Positions 5,551 through 6,065 of a DNA stretch of 6,065 nt are shown here, piece by piece. Both the position numbers and the translations under genes were made by a program. The DNA comes from Erysipelothrix sp. (lineage in GTDB: Bacteria; Bacillota_I; Bacilli_A; Erysipelotrichales; Erysipelotrichaceae): positions 1 to 6,065 of the forward strand of contig JAAYNU010000140.1 of the NCBI GenBank assembly GCA_012520695.1, given 5' to 3'. Numbering within the stretch: position 1 is the stretch's first letter; every line of letters starts with the position of its first letter. The notes below the pieces were generated by a model, which worked only from the letters and a program-made list of their open reading frames with translations, did no database searches and was not told the origin of the DNA.

Positions 5551-5570
5551 AATGTTTCACGTGAAACATT
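5551..5570. other. parS site, perfect 20-bp palindrome inside the serS leader
   Basis: AATGTTTCACGTGAAACATT is a perfect palindrome whose inner 16 bases (5553-5568) match the parS consensus TGTTNCACGTGAAACA. As DNA it should load ParB/Spo0J. As leader RNA it folds into an 8-bp hairpin with loop ACGT, directly 5' of the T-box antiterminator, which is where stem III lies in T-box leaders. Both roles are inferred from sequence; the consensus match is exact. Confidence 0.9.
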
Positions 5571-5704
5571 ACTTAAGCAAGATAACGGTTGCGGCCGAAT
5601 TTCTCTCCAAGGTAGATCGGAACTAAGCATTGATGATTCGCAGCAAACATCATCTCTCTTTAAATACTTTCTTGTTCTTTATTCCTCTTCATTGAGTTTC
5701 TTAA

Positions 5705-5732
5705 ATTATACACTATCAGAAATTGTTGTCAA
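5705..5732 (-). promoter_or_regulatory. Promoter of serS
   Basis: The minus strand carries consensus TTGACA (5727-5732), a 16-bp spacer and consensus TATAAT (5705-5710). Transcription should begin near 5698, giving a T-box leader of about 219 nt. It is the strongest-looking promoter in the window, consistent with control by attenuation rather than at initiation. Confidence 0.85.
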
Positions 5733-5743
5733 ATGACTCTACT

Positions 5744-5774
5744 TTAATAAAACACCTAAGTAGTGTATTATTAA
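5744..5774. promoter_or_regulatory. 31-bp interrupted palindrome upstream of proB (possible operator)
   Basis: TTAATAA (5744-5750) mirrors TTATTAA (5768-5774), and ACAC (5752-5755) mirrors GTGT (5763-5766), with one A/A mismatch in each arm and a 7-base centre, CTAAGTA. The right arm contains TATTAT (5766-5771), a plausible -10 for proB; the -35 position would fall in the left arm. It does not reach the serS promoter. A dimeric regulator bound here could control proB. I do not recognise the motif as the operator of a known regulator. Confidence 0.5.
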
Positions 5775-5796
5775 GGGAAGAAATGAGGTATCTCAA

Positions 5797-6065
5797 ATGC
5801 GTAACAAACTTAAAAATTATAAACGAATTGTAATCAAAGTAGGATCATCCACTCTTACTCATAAGGAGTCTGGAGAGATTAATTATCGTAAACTCGAACA
5901 ATTGACGCGTGTTTTATCTGATCTAAGGAATCAAGGCAAAGAAATCATTCTTGTATCGTCTGGAGCCCAAGCAGTTGGTAAGAAAGTAGTTCATTTGTCT
6001 GACATCCCCAATGAAATGCCTAAGAAACAGGCTCTCGCAGCAATTGGACAAGCTCGTTTAATGAC
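5797..6065 (+). CDS. proB: Glutamate 5-kinase, N-terminal part (cut by window edge)
   Basis: ProB phosphorylates L-glutamate to gamma-glutamyl phosphate, the first and usually proline-inhibited step of proline synthesis; ProA, often encoded next, reduces the product. The 89 residues present begin MRNKLKNYKRIVIKVGSSTL, with the amino acid kinase signature KVGSS (14-18; K14 expected to contact phosphate). VLSDLRNQGKEIILVSSGA (39-57) and KKQALAAIGQARLM (76-89) follow and match the family well. Full proteins have about 260 residues, or about 370 with a PUA domain, so most lies beyond the window. The ATG at 5797 has GAGGT 8 bases upstream. The ATG at 5783 is out of frame. It diverges from serS, and a palindrome covers its probable promoter. 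Confidence 0.95.
   Translation, partial: MRNKLKNYKRIVIKVGSSTLTHKESGEINYRKLEQLTRVLSDLRNQGKEIILVSSGAQAVGKKVVHLSDIPNEMPKKQALAAIGQARLM

Larger units (their letters stand above)
5480..5698 (-). promoter_or_regulatory. T-box riboswitch leader of serS
   Basis: T-box leaders sense uncharged tRNA and switch off a terminator. The conserved T-box AAGGGTGGCACCACG is at 5531-5545 on the minus strand. AAGGG pairs with CCCTT (5516-5520) and ACGA with TCGT (5521-5524) to make the antiterminator. The competing stem, CGTCCC with GGGTG (5507-5523, one bulge), is followed by seven Us (5506-5500). In stem I, AAGTATT pairs with AATGCTT, and GATGAT with ATCATC at the tip next to AGAGA. A short GAGG/CCTT base closes an internal loop reading GATCTA. 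This makes UCU (5614-5616), a serine codon, the likely specifier. The stem III position is filled by the palindrome at 5551-5570. T-box identity is firm; the specifier and fold are by-eye models. Confidence 0.93.

Noticed and set aside
5551..5570. Reading the CACGTG palindrome as a generic E-box-like or other regulator site
   Set aside because: The full 16-base match to the parS consensus, plus two further exact parS copies in the same window, is much more specific.
1..6065. CRISPR arrays, tRNA or rRNA genes, prophage or insertion sequences
   Set aside because: No regularly spaced repeats, cloverleaf-like sequences, rRNA signatures or transposase-like frames were seen; the gene content is housekeeping.

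Overview
The window looks like a chromosomal, housekeeping stretch of an AT-rich, low-GC Gram-positive bacterium (Bacillota). Strong AGGAGG-type ribosome binding sites, a T-box leader on serS and the neighbours serS, tadA, SRP RNA, dnaX and recR all fit. In Bacillus subtilis these same genes lie close to the replication origin. The short 4.5S-like SRP RNA and the direct dnaX-recR junction without ybaB argue against Bacillus itself. A lineage such as Erysipelotrichia is possible, but the window alone cannot settle it.

Layout, left to right. Minus strand: the 5' two thirds of recR (1-361), preceded by dnaX (372-2207), which has its own extended -10 promoter. Next come a GNAT acetyltransferase (2287-2730) and tadA (2784-3176), apparently expressed downstream of the SRP RNA gene ffs (about 3199-3285). 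Plus strand: a Cof-type HAD hydrolase (3355-4146), divergent from ffs and convergent with serS; two back-to-back terminator hairpins separate it from serS. Minus strand: serS (4190-5479) with a T-box leader and a good promoter. Plus strand: the start of proB (5797-end), divergent from serS, with a 31-bp interrupted palindrome in its promoter region.

The most striking signals are three parS (ParB/Spo0J loading) sites within 4.7 kb. Two identical asymmetric copies sit inside dnaX, where they encode a repeated NNVPRET peptide in the variable linker of DnaX. The third is a perfect 20-bp palindrome placed where stem III of the serS T-box riboswitch should be, so the same bases may act as DNA partition site and RNA hairpin. 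They suggest the window is origin-proximal.

The second signal is in tadA. Its reading frame ends early, but the missing C-terminal helix is encoded in the -1 frame, which then runs without a stop into the GNAT gene. One extra base, or a -1 ribosomal slip, would give a single 296-residue TadA-GNAT protein. Functionally the window combines replication and repair (DnaX, RecR), chromosome segregation (parS), translation (TadA, SerRS, SRP RNA) and the first step of proline synthesis (ProB).
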